Part shown: piece by piece, positions 25,794 through 40,700 of the stretch | How the letters are laid out: each line of letters begins with the position of its first letter | Position numbering within the stretch: position 1 is the first letter of the stretch | Source: Mixophyes australis | Lineage: Eukaryota > Chordata > Amphibia > Anura > Limnodynastidae | Assembly (NCBI GenBank): GCA_036250195.1 | Contig: JAVHZZ010000011.1 | Span: forward strand, 56,642,011 to 56,706,010 | DNA: 64,000 nucleotides | Direction: 5' to 3' | Notes under the pieces: generated by a model | Database searches by the model: none | Told to the model about the DNA's origin: nothing | The model's input: the letters and a program-made list of their open reading frames with translations, nothing else | Program-made: the position numbers and the translations under genes

Positions 25794-28700
25794 CCAAAAA
25801 CAAAGCTTTTTTGCATTCCTGTCTCACTTTCTCTTAGAAACAATGATTTACATCAATCCTTTTACATAATTCTTGTTTCTCATGACATTTCTAACATTGC
25901 CCACAATTATCAACTTTCTAAGTCTTTCTGAGCAGGAGAAATCGCAAAACATAGTCATTTCTTCATTGCCGTACAAAAACAACGCTTTTTTGCATTCCTG
26001 TCTCACTTTCTCTTAGAAACAATGATTTACATCAATCCTTTTACATAATTCTTGTTTCTCATGACATTTCTAACATTGCCCACAATTATCAACTTTCTAA
26101 GTCTTTCTGAGCAGGAGAAATCGCAAAACATAGTCATTTCTTCATTGCCGTCCAAAAACAACGCTTTTTTGCATTCCTGTCTCACTTTCTCTTAGAAACA
26201 ATGATTTACATCAATCCTTTTACATAATTCTTGTTTCTCATGACATTTCTAACATTGCCCACAATTATCAACTTTCTAAGTCTTTCAGAGCAGGAGAAAT
26301 CGCAAAACATAGTCATTTCTTCATTGCCGTCCAAAAACAACGCTTTTTTGCATTCTTGTCTCAATTTCTCTTAGAAACAATGATTTACATCAATCCTTTT
26401 ACATAATTCTTGTTTCTCATGACATTTCTAACATTGCCCACAATTATCAACTTTCTAAGTCTTTCTGAGCAGGAGAAATCGCAAAACATAGTCATTTCTT
26501 CATTGCCGTCCAAAAACAACGCTTTTTTTGCATTCTTGTCTCAATTTCTCTTAGAAACAATGATTTACATCAATCCTTTTACATAATTCTTGTTTCTCAT
26601 GACATTTCTAACATTGCCCACAATTATGAACTTTCTAAGTCTTTCTGAGCAGGAGAAATCGCAAAACATAGTCATTTCTTCATTGCCGTACAAAAACAAC
26701 GCTTTTTTGCATTCCTGTTTCACTTTCTCTTAGAAACAATGATTTACATCAATCCTTTTACATAATTCTTGTTTCTCATGACATTTCTAACATTGCCCAC
26801 AATTATCAACTTTCTAAGTCTTTCTGAGCAGGAGAAATCGCAAAACATAGTCATTTCTTCATTGCCGTACAAAAACAACGCTTTTTTGCAATACTGTCTC
26901 ACTTTCTCTTAGAAACAATGATTTACATCAATCCTTTTACATAATTCTTGTTTCTCATGACATTTCTAACATTGCCCACAATTATCAACTTTCTAAGTCT
27001 TTCTGAGCAGGAGAAATCGCAAAACATAGTCATTTCTTTATTGCCGTCCAAAAACAAAGCTTTTTTGCATTCCTGTCTCACTTTCTCTTAGAAACAATGA
27101 TTTACATCAATCCTTTTACATAATTCTTGTTTCTCATGACATTTCTAACATTGCCCACAATTATCAACTTTCTAAGTCTTTCTGAGCAGGAGAAATCGCA
27201 AAACATAGTCATTTCTTCATTGCCGTACAAAAACAACGCTTTTTTGCATTCCTGTCTCACTTTCTCTTAGAAACAATGATTTACATCAATCCTTTTACAT
27301 AATTCTTGTTTCTCATGACATTTCTAACATTGCCCACAATTATCAACTTTCTAAGTCTTTCTGAGCAGGAGAAATCGCAAAACATAGTCATTTCTTCATT
27401 GCCGTCCAAAAACAACGCTTTTTTTGCATTTCTGTCTCACTTTCTCTTAGAAACAATGATTTACTTCAATCCTTTTACATAATTCTTGTTTCTCATGACA
27501 TTTCTAACATTGCCCACAATTATCAACTTTCTAAGTCTTTCTGAGCAGGAGAAATCGCAAAACATAGTCATTTCTTCATTGCCGTCCAAAAACAACGCTT
27601 TTTTGCATTCCTGTCTCACTTTCTCTTAGAAACAATGATTTACATCAATCCTTTTACATAATTCTTGTTTCTCATGACATTTCTAACATTGCCCACAATT
27701 ATCAACTTTCTAAGTCTTTCTGAGCAGGAGAAATCGCAAAACATAGTCATTTCTTCATTGCCGTCCAAAAACAACGCTTTTTTGCATTCCTGTCTCACTT
27801 TCTCTTAGAAACAATGATTTACATCAATCCTTTTACATAATTCTTGTTTCTCATGACATTTCTAACATTGCCCACAATTATCAACTTTCTAAGTCTTTCT
27901 GAGCAGGAGAAATCGCAAAACATAGTCATTTCTTCATTGCCGTCCAAAAACAACGCTTTTTTGCATTCCTGTCTCACTTTCTCTTAGAAACAATGATTTA
28001 AATCAATCCTTTTACATAATTCTTGTTTCTCATGACATTTCTAACATTGCCCACAATTATCAACTTTCTAAGTCTTTCTGAGCAGGAGAAATCGCAAAAC
28101 ATAGTCATTTCTTCATTGCCGTCCAAAAACCACGCTTTTTTGCATTCCTGTCTCACTTTCTCTTAGAAACAATGATTTACATTAATCCTTTTACATAATT
28201 CTTGTTTCTCATGACATTTCTAACATTGCCCACAATTATCAACTTTCTAAGTCTTTCTGAGCAGGAGAAATCGCAAAACATAGTCATTTCTTCATTGCCG
28301 TCCAAAAACAACGCTTTTTTGCATTCCTGTCTCACTTTCTCTTAGAAACAATGATTTACATCAATCCTTTTACATAATTCTTGTTTCTCATGACATTTCT
28401 AACATTGCCCACAATTATCAACTTTCTAAGTCTTTCTGAGCAGTAGAAATCGCAAAACATAGTCATTTCTTCATTGCCGTCCAAAAACAACGCTTTTTTG
28501 CAATACTGTCTCACTTTCTCTTAGAAACAATGATTTACATCAATCCTTTTACATAATTCTTGTTTCTCATGACATTTCTAACATTGCCCACAATTATCAA
28601 CTTTCTAAGTCTTTCTGAGCAGGAGAAATCGCAAAACATAGTCATTTCTTCATTGCCGTCCAAAAACAACGCTTTTTTGCATTTCTGTCTCACTTTCTCT

Positions 28701-29197
28701 TAGAAACAATGATTTACTTCAATCCTTTTACATAATTCTTGTTTCTCATGACATTTCTAACATTGCCCACAATTATCAACTTTCTAAGTCTTTCTGAGCA
28801 GGAGAAATCGCAAAACATAGTCATTTCTTCATTGCAGTCCAAAAACAACGCTTTTTTGCATTCCTGTCTCACTTTCTCTTAGAAACAATGATTTACATCA
28901 ATCCTTTTACATAATTCTTGTTTTTCATGACATTTCTAACATTGCCCACAATTATCAACTTTCTAAGTCTTTCAGAGCAGGAGAAATCGCAAAACATAGT
29001 CATTTCTTCATTGCCGTCCAAAAACAACGCTTTTTTGCATTCTTGTCTCAATTTCTCTTAGAAACAATGATTTACATCAATCCTTTTACATAATTCTTGT
29101 TTCTCATGACATTTCTAACATTGCCCACAATTATCAACTTTCTAAGTCTTTCTGAGCAGGAGAAATCGCAAAACATAGTCATTTCTTCTTTGCCGTC
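24362..29197 (+). repeat. 27-monomer block (4836 bp)
   Basis: Contains U-K-U-K-H, the 7-mer, then a 7-T E monomer at 27406, plain monomers, one with C58A ('tttaaatc', base 28001), one with A9C and C61T ('accacgc', 'cattaatcc'), one with G143T, a K-like monomer, E, C177A ('gcagtcc') and 'ttctttgcc'. The first part is repeated 4836 bp later, to about 32556. Confidence 0.82.
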
Positions 29198-30271
29198 CAA
29201 AAACAACGCTTTTTTGCATTCCTGTCTCACTTTCTCTTAGAAACAATGATTTACATCAATCCTTTTACATAATTCTTGTTTCTCATGACATTTCTAACAT
29301 TGCCCACAATTATCAACTTTCTAAGTCTTTCTGAGCAGGAGAAATCGCAAAACATAGTCATTTCTTCATTGCCGTCCAAAAACAACGCTTTTTTGCATTC
29401 CTGTCTCACTTTCTCTTAGAAACAATGATTTACATCAATCCTTTTACATAATTCTTGTTTCTCATGACATTTCTAACATTGCCCACAATTATCAACTTTC
29501 TAAGTCTTTCAGAGCAGGAGAAATCGCAAAACATAGTCATTTCTTCATTGCCGTCCAAAAACAACGCTTTTTTGCATTCTTGTCTCAATTTCTCTTAGAA
29601 ACAATGATTTACATCAATCCTTTTACATAATTCTTGTTTCTCATGACATTTCTAACATTGCCCACAATTATCAACTTTCTAAGTCTTTCTGAGCAGGAGA
29701 AATCGCAAAACATAGTCATTTCTTCATTGCCGTCCAAAAACAACGCTTTTTTTGCATTCTTGTCTCAATTTCTCTTAGAAACAATGATTTACATCAATCC
29801 TTTTACATAATTCTTGTTTCTCATGACATTTCTAACATTGCCCACAATTATGAACTTTCTAAGTCTTTCTGAGCAGGAGAAATCGCAAAACATAGTCATT
29901 TCTTCATTGCCGTACAAAAACAACGCTTTTTTGCATTCCTGTTTCACTTTCTCTTAGAAACAATGATTTACATCAATCCTTTTACATAATTCTTGTTTCT
30001 CATGACATTTCTAACATTGCCCACAATTATCAACTTTCTAAGTCTTTCTGAGCAGGAGAAATCGCAAAACATAGTCATTTCTTCATTGCCGTACAAAAAC
30101 AACGCTTTTTTGCAATACTGTCTCACTTTCTCTTAGAAACAATGATTTACATCAATCCTTTTACATAATTCTTGTTTCTCATGACATTTCTAACATTGCC
30201 CACAATTATCAACTTTCTAAGTCTTTCTGAGCAGGAGAAATCGCAAAACATAGTCATTTCTTTATTGCCGT
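24540..30271 (+). repeat. 44-monomer duplication, left segment (5732 bp)
   Basis: At an offset of 7882 bp this segment matches 32422-38153. H at 25794/33676 and 27048/34930, C58A at 28001/35883 and 'ttctttgcc' near 29190/37072 all correspond. It overlaps the 4836-bp block, showing duplication layered on duplication. Confidence 0.82.
25794..27047 (+). repeat. 7-monomer sub-repeat (1254 bp)
   Basis: Order H, plain, plain with T136A, L, L with 7 T, U, K, then H again at 27048. It equals the 9-mer with one U-K pair fewer. The same 1254-bp unit occurs at 30630, 33676 and 38154. Confidence 0.87.
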
Positions 30272-32556
30272 ACAAAAACAACGCTTTTTTGCATTCCTGT
30301 TTCACTTTCTCTTAGAAACAATGATTTACATCAATCCTTTTACATAATTCTTGTTTCTCATGACATTTCTAACATTGCCCACAATTATCAACTTTCTAAG
30401 TCTTTCTGAGCAGGAGAAATCGCAAAACATAGTCATTTCTTCATTGCCGTACAAAAACAACGCTTTTTTGCAATACTGTCTCACTTTCTCTTAGAAACAA
30501 TGATTTACATCAATCCTTTTACATAATTCTTGTTTCTCATGACATTTCTAACATTGCCCACAATTATCAACTTTCTAAGTCTTTCTGAGCAGGAGAAATC
30601 GCAAAACATAGTCATTTCTTTATTGCCGTCCAAAAACAAAGCTTTTTTGCATTCCTGTCTCACTTTCTCTTAGAAACAATGATTTACATCAATCCTTTTA
30701 CATAATTCTTGTTTCTCATGACATTTCTAACATTGCCCACAATTATCAACTTTCTAAGTCTTTCTGAGCAGGAGAAATCGCAAAACATAGTCATTTCTTC
30801 ATTGCCGTACAAAAACAACGCTTTTTTGCATTCCTGTCTCACTTTCTCTTAGAAACAATGATTTACATCAATCCTTTTACATAATTCTTGTTTCTCATGA
30901 CATTTCTAACATTGCCCACAATTATCAACTTTCTAAGTCTTTCTGAGCAGGAGAAATCGCAAAACATAGTCATTTCTTCATTGCCGTCCAAAAACAACGC
31001 TTTTTTGCATTCCTGTCTCACTTTCTCTTAGAAACAATGATTTACATCAATCCTTTTACATAATTCTTGTTTCTCATGACATTTCTAACATTGCCCACAA
31101 TTATCAACTTTCTAAGTCTTTCAGAGCAGGAGAAATCGCAAAACATAGTCATTTCTTCATTGCCGTCCAAAAACAACGCTTTTTTGCATTCTTGTCTCAA
31201 TTTCTCTTAGAAACAATGATTTACATCAATCCTTTTACATAATTCTTGTTTCTCATGACATTTCTAACATTGCCCACAATTATCAACTTTCTAAGTCTTT
31301 CTGAGCAGGAGAAATCGCAAAACATAGTCATTTCTTCATTGCCGTCCAAAAACAACGCTTTTTTTGCATTCTTGTCTCAATTTCTCTTAGAAACAATGAT
31401 TTACATCAATCCTTTTACATAATTCTTGTTTCTCATGACATTTCTAACATTGCCCACAATTATGAACTTTCTAAGTCTTTCTGAGCAGGAGAAATCGCAA
31501 AACATAGTCATTTCTTCATTGCCGTACAAAAACAACGCTTTTTTGCATTCCTGTTTCACTTTCTCTTAGAAACAATGATTTACATCAATCCTTTTACATA
31601 ATTCTTGTTTCTCATGACATTTCTAACATTGCCCACAATTATCAACTTTCTAAGTCTTTCTGAGCAGGAGAAATCGCAAAACATAGTCATTTCTTCATTG
31701 CCGTACAAAAACAACGCTTTTTTGCAATACTGTCTCACTTTCTCTTAGAAACAATGATTTACATCAATCCTTTTACATAATTCTTGTTTCTCATGACATT
31801 TCTAACATTGCCCACAATTATCAACTTTCTAAGTCTTTCTGAGCAGGAGAAATCGCAAAACATAGTCATTTCTTTATTGCCGTCCAAAAACAAAGCTTTT
31901 TTGCATTCCTGTCTCACTTTCTCTTAGAAACAATGATTTACATCAATCCTTTTACATAATTCTTGTTTCTCATGACATTTCTAACATTGCCCACAATTAT
32001 CAACTTTCTAAGTCTTTCTGAGCAGGAGAAATCGCAAAACATAGTCATTTCTTCATTGCCGTACAAAAACAACGCTTTTTTGCATTCCTGTCTCACTTTC
32101 TCTTAGAAACAATGATTTACATCAATCCTTTTACATAATTCTTGTTTCTCATGACATTTCTAACATTGCCCACAATTATCAACTTTCTAAGTCTTTCTGA
32201 GCAGGAGAAATCGCAAAACATAGTCATTTCTTCATTGCCGTCCAAAAACAACGCTTTTTTTGCATTTCTGTCTCACTTTCTCTTAGAAACAATGATTTAC
32301 TTCAATCCTTTTACATAATTCTTGTTTCTCATGACATTTCTAACATTGCCCACAATTATCAACTTTCTAAGTCTTTCTGAGCAGGAGAAATCGCAAAACA
32401 TAGTCATTTCTTCATTGCCGTCCAAAAACAACGCTTTTTTGCATTCCTGTCTCACTTTCTCTTAGAAACAATGATTTACATCAATCCTTTTACATAATTC
32501 TTGTTTCTCATGACATTTCTAACATTGCCCACAATTATCAACTTTCTAAGTCTTTC
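29198..32556 (+). repeat. 27-monomer block, partial second copy
   Basis: Follows 24362-27720 at an offset of 4836 bp (H at 30630 and 31884 versus 25794 and 27048; 7-T E at 32242 versus 27406). It diverges in the plain monomer starting at 32422, which carries T136A. The C58A/A9C part of the unit is therefore missing here. Confidence 0.82.
30630..31883 (+). repeat. 7-monomer sub-repeat (1254 bp)
   Basis: Same order as 25794-27047; it is that unit displaced by 4836 bp. Confidence 0.87.
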
Positions 32557-33317
32557 AGAGCAGGAGAAATCGCAAAACATAGTCATTTCTTCATTGCCGT
32601 CCAAAAACAACGCTTTTTTGCATTCTTGTCTCAATTTCTCTTAGAAACAATGATTTACATCAATCCTTTTACATAATTCTTGTTTCTCATGACATTTCTA
32701 ACATTGCCCACAATTATCAACTTTCTAAGTCTTTCTGAGCAGGAGAAATCGCAAAACATAGTCATTTCTTCATTGCCGTCCAAAAACAACGCTTTTTTTG
32801 CATTCTTGTCTCAATTTCTCTTAGAAACAATGATTTACATCAATCCTTTTACATAATTCTTGTTTCTCATGACATTTCTAACATTGCCCACAATTATGAA
32901 CTTTCTAAGTCTTTCTGAGCAGGAGAAATCGCAAAACATAGTCATTTCTTCATTGCCGTACAAAAACAACGCTTTTTTGCATTCCTGTTTCACTTTCTCT
33001 TAGAAACAATGATTTACATCAATCCTTTTACATAATTCTTGTTTCTCATGACATTTCTAACATTGCCCACAATTATCAACTTTCTAAGTCTTTCTGAGCA
33101 GGAGAAATCGCAAAACATAGTCATTTCTTCATTGCCGTACAAAAACAACGCTTTTTTGCAATACTGTCTCACTTTCTCTTAGAAACAATGATTTACATCA
33201 ATCCTTTTACATAATTCTTGTTTCTCATGACATTTCTAACATTGCCCACAATTATCAACTTTCTAAGTCTTTCTGAGCAGGAGAAATCGCAAAACATAGT
33301 CATTTCTTTATTGCCGT

Positions 33318-36300
33318 ACAAAAACAACGCTTTTTTGCATTCCTGTTTCACTTTCTCTTAGAAACAATGATTTACATCAATCCTTTTACATAATTCTTGT
33401 TTCTCATGACATTTCTAACATTGCCCACAATTATCAACTTTCTAAGTCTTTCTGAGCAGGAGAAATCGCAAAACATAGTCATTTCTTCATTGCCGTACAA
33501 AAACAACGCTTTTTTGCAATACTGTCTCACTTTCTCTTAGAAACAATGATTTACATCAATCCTTTTACATAATTCTTGTTTCTCATGACATTTCTAACAT
33601 TGCCCACAATTATCAACTTTCTAAGTCTTTCTGAGCAGGAGAAATCGCAAAACATAGTCATTTCTTTATTGCCGTCCAAAAACAAAGCTTTTTTGCATTC
33701 CTGTCTCACTTTCTCTTAGAAACAATGATTTACATCAATCCTTTTACATAATTCTTGTTTCTCATGACATTTCTAACATTGCCCACAATTATCAACTTTC
33801 TAAGTCTTTCTGAGCAGGAGAAATCGCAAAACATAGTCATTTCTTCATTGCCGTACAAAAACAACGCTTTTTTGCATTCCTGTCTCACTTTCTCTTAGAA
33901 ACAATGATTTACATCAATCCTTTTACATAATTCTTGTTTCTCATGACATTTCTAACATTGCCCACAATTATCAACTTTCTAAGTCTTTCTGAGCAGGAGA
34001 AATCGCAAAACATAGTCATTTCTTCATTGCCGTCCAAAAACAACGCTTTTTTGCATTCCTGTCTCACTTTCTCTTAGAAACAATGATTTACATCAATCCT
34101 TTTACATAATTCTTGTTTCTCATGACATTTCTAACATTGCCCACAATTATCAACTTTCTAAGTCTTTCAGAGCAGGAGAAATCGCAAAACATAGTCATTT
34201 CTTCATTGCCGTCCAAAAACAACGCTTTTTTGCATTCTTGTCTCAATTTCTCTTAGAAACAATGATTTACATCAATCCTTTTACATAATTCTTGTTTCTC
34301 ATGACATTTCTAACATTGCCCACAATTATCAACTTTCTAAGTCTTTCTGAGCAGGAGAAATCGCAAAACATAGTCATTTCTTCATTGCCGTCCAAAAACA
34401 ACGCTTTTTTTGCATTCTTGTCTCAATTTCTCTTAGAAACAATGATTTACATCAATCCTTTTACATAATTCTTGTTTCTCATGACATTTCTAACATTGCC
34501 CACAATTATGAACTTTCTAAGTCTTTCTGAGCAGGAGAAATCGCAAAACATAGTCATTTCTTCATTGCCGTACAAAAACAACGCTTTTTTGCATTCCTGT
34601 TTCACTTTCTCTTAGAAACAATGATTTACATCAATCCTTTTACATAATTCTTGTTTCTCATGACATTTCTAACATTGCCCACAATTATCAACTTTCTAAG
34701 TCTTTCTGAGCAGGAGAAATCGCAAAACATAGTCATTTCTTCATTGCCGTACAAAAACAACGCTTTTTTGCAATACTGTCTCACTTTCTCTTAGAAACAA
34801 TGATTTACATCAATCCTTTTACATAATTCTTGTTTCTCATGACATTTCTAACATTGCCCACAATTATCAACTTTCTAAGTCTTTCTGAGCAGGAGAAATC
34901 GCAAAACATAGTCATTTCTTTATTGCCGTCCAAAAACAAAGCTTTTTTGCATTCCTGTCTCACTTTCTCTTAGAAACAATGATTTACATCAATCCTTTTA
35001 CATAATTCTTGTTTCTCATGACATTTCTAACATTGCCCACAATTATCAACTTTCTAAGTCTTTCTGAGCAGGAGAAATCGCAAAACATAGTCATTTCTTC
35101 ATTGCCGTACAAAAACAACGCTTTTTTGCATTCCTGTCTCACTTTCTCTTAGAAACAATGATTTACATCAATCCTTTTACATAATTCTTGTTTCTCATGA
35201 CATTTCTAACATTGCCCACAATTATCAACTTTCTAAGTCTTTCTGAGCAGGAGAAATCGCAAAACATAGTCATTTCTTCATTGCCGTCCAAAAACAACGC
35301 TTTTTTTGCATTTCTGTCTCACTTTCTCTTAGAAACAATGATTTACTTCAATCCTTTTACATAATTCTTGTTTCTCATGACATTTCTAACATTGCCCACA
35401 ATTATCAACTTTCTAAGTCTTTCTGAGCAGGAGAAATCGCAAAACATAGTCATTTCTTCATTGCCGTCCAAAAACAACGCTTTTTTGCATTCCTGTCTCA
35501 CTTTCTCTTAGAAACAATGATTTACATCAATCCTTTTACATAATTCTTGTTTCTCATGACATTTCTAACATTGCCCACAATTATCAACTTTCTAAGTCTT
35601 TCTGAGCAGGAGAAATCGCAAAACATAGTCATTTCTTCATTGCCGTCCAAAAACAACGCTTTTTTGCATTCCTGTCTCACTTTCTCTTAGAAACAATGAT
35701 TTACATCAATCCTTTTACATAATTCTTGTTTCTCATGACATTTCTAACATTGCCCACAATTATCAACTTTCTAAGTCTTTCTGAGCAGGAGAAATCGCAA
35801 AACATAGTCATTTCTTCATTGCCGTCCAAAAACAACGCTTTTTTGCATTCCTGTCTCACTTTCTCTTAGAAACAATGATTTAAATCAATCCTTTTACATA
35901 ATTCTTGTTTCTCATGACATTTCTAACATTGCCCACAATTATCAACTTTCTAAGTCTTTCTGAGCAGGAGAAATCGCAAAACATAGTCATTTCTTCATTG
36001 CCGTCCAAAAACCACGCTTTTTTGCATTCCTGTCTCACTTTCTCTTAGAAACAATGATTTACATTAATCCTTTTACATAATTCTTGTTTCTCATGACATT
36101 TCTAACATTGCCCACAATTATCAACTTTCTAAGTCTTTCTGAGCAGGAGAAATCGCAAAACATAGTCATTTCTTCATTGCCGTCCAAAAACAACGCTTTT
36201 TTGCATTCCTGTCTCACTTTCTCTTAGAAACAATGATTTACATCAATCCTTTTACATAATTCTTGTTTCTCATGACATTTCTAACATTGCCCACAATTAT

Positions 36301-37795
36301 CAACTTTCTATGTCTTTCTGAGCAGTAGAAATCGCAAAACATAGTCATTTCTTCATTGCCGTCCAAAAACAACGCTTTTTTGCAATACTGTCTCACTTTC
36401 TCTTAGAAACAATGATTTACATCAATCCTTTTACATAATTCTTGTTTCTCATGACATTTCTAACATTGCCCACAATTATCAACTTTCTAAGTCTTTCTGA
36501 GCAGGAGAAATCGCAAAACATAGTCATTTCTTCATTGCCGTCCAAAAACAACGCTTTTTTGCATTTCTGTCTCACTTTCTCTTAGAAACAATGATTTACT
36601 TCAATCCTTTTACATAATTCTTGTTTCTCATGACATTTCTAACATTGCCCACAATTATCAACTTTCTAAGTCTTTCTGAGCAGGAGAAATCGCAAAACAT
36701 AGTCATTTCTTCATTGCAGTCCAAAAACAACGCTTTTTTGCATTCCTGTCTCACTTTCTCTTAGAAACAATGATTTACATCAATCCTTTTACATAATTCT
36801 TGTTTCTCATGACATTTCTAACATTGCCCACAATTATCAACTTTCTAAGTCTTTCAGAGCAGGAGAAATCGCAAAACATAGTCATTTCTTCATTGCCGTC
36901 CAAAAACAACGCTTTTTTGCATTCTTGTCTCAATTTCTCTTAGAAACAATGATTTACATCAATCCTTTTACATAATTCTTGTTTCTCATGACATTTCTAA
37001 CATTGCCCACAATTATCAACTTTCTAAGTCTTTCTGAGCAGGAGAAATCGCAAAACATAGTCATTTCTTCTTTGCCGTCCAAAAACAACGCTTTTTTGCA
37101 TTCCTGTCTCACTTTCTCTTAGAAACAATGATTTACATCAATCCTTTTACATAATTCTTGTTTCTCATGACATTTCTAACATTGCCCACAATTATCAACT
37201 TTCTAAGTCTTTCTGAGCAGGAGAAATCGCAAAACATAGTCATTTCTTCATTGCCGTCCAAAAACAACGCTTTTTTGCATTCCTGTCTCACTTTCTCTTA
37301 GAAACAATGATTTACATCAATCCTTTTACATAATTCTTGTTTCTCATGACATTTCTAACATTGCCCACAATTATCAACTTTCTAAGTCTTTCAGAGCAGG
37401 AGAAATCGCAAAACATAGTCATTTCTTCATTGCCGTCCAAAAACAACGCTTTTTTGCATTCTTGTCTCAATTTCTCTTAGAAACAATGATTTACATCAAT
37501 CCTTTTACATAATTCTTGTTTCTCATGACATTTCTAACATTGCCCACAATTATCAACTTTCTAAGTCTTTCTGAGCAGGAGAAATCGCAAAACATAGTCA
37601 TTTCTTCATTGCCGTCCAAAAACAACGCTTTTTTTGCATTCTTGTCTCAATTTCTCTTAGAAACAATGATTTACATCAATCCTTTTACATAATTCTTGTT
37701 TCTCATGACATTTCTAACATTGCCCACAATTATGAACTTTCTAAGTCTTTCTGAGCAGGAGAAATCGCAAAACATAGTCATTTCTTCATTGCCGT
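33318..37795 (+). repeat. 25-monomer block (4478 bp)
   Basis: Starts with a U monomer; H at 33676 and 34930; C58A at 35883. It repeats in tandem from 37796. Confidence 0.82.
33676..34929 (+). repeat. 7-monomer sub-repeat (1254 bp)
   Basis: Same order as 25794-27047, displaced by 7882 bp (44 monomers). Confidence 0.87.
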
Positions 37796-40700
37796 ACAAA
37801 AACAACGCTTTTTTGCATTCCTGTTTCACTTTCTCTTAGAAACAATGATTTACATCAATCCTTTTACATAATTCTTGTTTCTCATGACATTTCTAACATT
37901 GCCCACAATTATCAACTTTCTAAGTCTTTCTGAGCAGGAGAAATCGCAAAACATAGTCATTTCTTCATTGCCGTACAAAAACAACGCTTTTTTGCAATAC
38001 TGTCTCACTTTCTCTTAGAAACAATGATTTACATCAATCCTTTTACATAATTCTTGTTTCTCATGACATTTCTAACATTGCCCACAATTATCAACTTTCT
38101 AAGTCTTTCTGAGCAGGAGAAATCGCAAAACATAGTCATTTCTTTATTGCCGTCCAAAAACAAAGCTTTTTTGCATTCCTGTCTCACTTTCTCTTAGAAA
38201 CAATGATTTACATCAATCCTTTTACATAATTCTTGTTTCTCATGACATTTCTAACATTGCCCACAATTATCAACTTTCTAAGTCTTTCTGAGCAGGAGAA
38301 ATCGCAAAACATAGTCATTTCTTCATTGCCGTACAAAAACAACGCTTTTTTGCATTCCTGTCTCACTTTCTCTTAGAAACAATGATTTACATCAATCCTT
38401 TTACATAATTCTTGTTTCTCATGACATTTCTAACATTGCCCACAATTATCAACTTTCTAAGTCTTTCTGAGCAGGAGAAATCGCAAAACATAGTCATTTC
38501 TTCATTGCCGTCCAAAAACAACGCTTTTTTGCATTCCTGTCTCACTTTCTCTTAGAAACAATGATTTACATCAATCCTTTTACATAATTCTTGTTTCTCA
38601 TGACATTTCTAACATTGCCCACAATTATCAACTTTCTAAGTCTTTCAGAGCAGGAGAAATCGCAAAACATAGTCATTTCTTCATTGCCGTCCAAAAACAA
38701 CGCTTTTTTGCATTCTTGTCTCAATTTCTCTTAGAAACAATGATTTACATCAATCCTTTTACATAATTCTTGTTTCTCATGACATTTCTAACATTGCCCA
38801 CAATTATCAACTTTCTAAGTCTTTCTGAGCAGGAGAAATCGCAAAACATAGTCATTTCTTCATTGCCGTCCAAAAACAACGCTTTTTTTGCATTCTTGTC
38901 TCAATTTCTCTTAGAAACAATGATTTACATCAATCCTTTTACATAATTCTTGTTTCTCATGACATTTCTAACATTGCCCACAATTATGAACTTTCTAAGT
39001 CTTTCTGAGCAGGAGAAATCGCAAAACATAGTCATTTCTTCATTGCCGTACAAAAACAACGCTTTTTTGCATTCCTGTTTCACTTTCTCTTAGAAACAAT
39101 GATTTACATCAATCCTTTTACATAATTCTTGTTTCTCATGACATTTCTAACATTGCCCACAATTATCAACTTTCTAAGTCTTTCTGAGCAGGAGAAATCG
39201 CAAAACATAGTCATTTCTTCATTGCCGTACAAAAACAACGCTTTTTTGCAATACTGTCTCACTTTCTCTTAGAAACAATGATTTACATCAATCCTTTTAC
39301 ATAATTCTTGTTTCTCATGACATTTCTAACATTGCCCACAATTATCAACTTTCTAAGTCTTTCTGAGCAGGAGAAATCGCAAAACATAGTCATTTCTTTA
39401 TTGCCGTCCAAAAACAAAGCTTTTTTGCATTCCTGTCTCACTTTCTCTTAGAAACAATGATTTACATCAATCCTTTTACATAATTCTTGTTTCTCATGAC
39501 ATTTCTAACATTGCCCACAATTATCAACTTTCTAAGTCTTTCTGAGCAGGAGAAATCGCAAAACATAGTCATTTCTTCATTGCCGTACAAAAACAACGCT
39601 TTTTTGCATTCCTGTCTCACTTTCTCTTAGAAACAATGATTTACATCAATCCTTTTACATAATTCTTGTTTCTCATGACATTTCTAACATTGCCCACAAT
39701 TATCAACTTTCTAAGTCTTTCTGAGCAGGAGAAATCGCAAAACATAGTCATTTCTTCATTGCCGTCCAAAAACAACGCTTTTTTTGCATTTCTGTCTCAC
39801 TTTCTCTTAGAAACAATGATTTACTTCAATCCTTTTACATAATTCTTGTTTCTCATGACATTTCTAACATTGCCCACAATTATCAACTTTCTAAGTCTTT
39901 CTGAGCAGGAGAAATCGCAAAACATAGTCATTTCTTCATTGCCGTCCAAAAACAACGCTTTTTTGCATTCCTGTCTCACTTTCTCTTAGAAACAATGATT
40001 TACATCAATCCTTTTACATAATTCTTGTTTCTCATGACATTTCTAACATTGCCCACAATTATCAACTTTCTAAGTCTTTCTGAGCAGGAGAAATCGCAAA
40101 ACATAGTCATTTCTTCATTGCCGTCCAAAAACAACGCTTTTTTGCATTCCTGTCTCACTTTCTCTTAGAAACAATGATTTACATCAATCCTTTTACATAA
40201 TTCTTGTTTCTCATGACATTTCTAACATTGTCCACAATTATCAACTTTCTAAGTCTTTCTGAGCAGGAGAAATCGCAAAACATAGTCATTTCTTCATTGC
40301 CGTCCAAAAACAACGCTTTTTTGCATTCCTGTCTCACTTTCTCTTAGAAACAATGATTTAAATCAATCCTTTTACATAATTCTTGTTTCTCATGACATTT
40401 CTAACATTGCCCACAATTATCAACTTTCTAAGTCTTTCTGAGCAGGAGAAATCGCAAAACATAGTCATTTCTTCATTGCCGTCCAAAAACCACGCTTTTT
40501 TGCATTCCTGTCTCACTTTCTCTTAGAAACAATGATTTACATTAATCCTTTTACATAATTCTTGTTTCTCATGACATTTCTAACATTGCCCACAATTATC
40601 AACTTTCTAAGTCTTTCTGAGCAGGAGAAATCGCGAAACATAGTCATTTCTTCATTGCCGTCCAAAAACAACGCTTTTTTGCATTCCTGTCTCACTTTCT

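Larger units (their letters stand above)
32422..38153 (+). repeat. 44-monomer duplication, right segment (5732 bp)
   Basis: Copy of 24540-30271. Small differences are visible: 'ctatgtc' near 36310 against 'ctaagtc' in the left copy, and 'tttctcatg' against 'tttttcatg' near 28922. Correspondence ends where H comes after one U-K pair here (38154) but a second U-K pair follows in the left copy. Confidence 0.82.
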
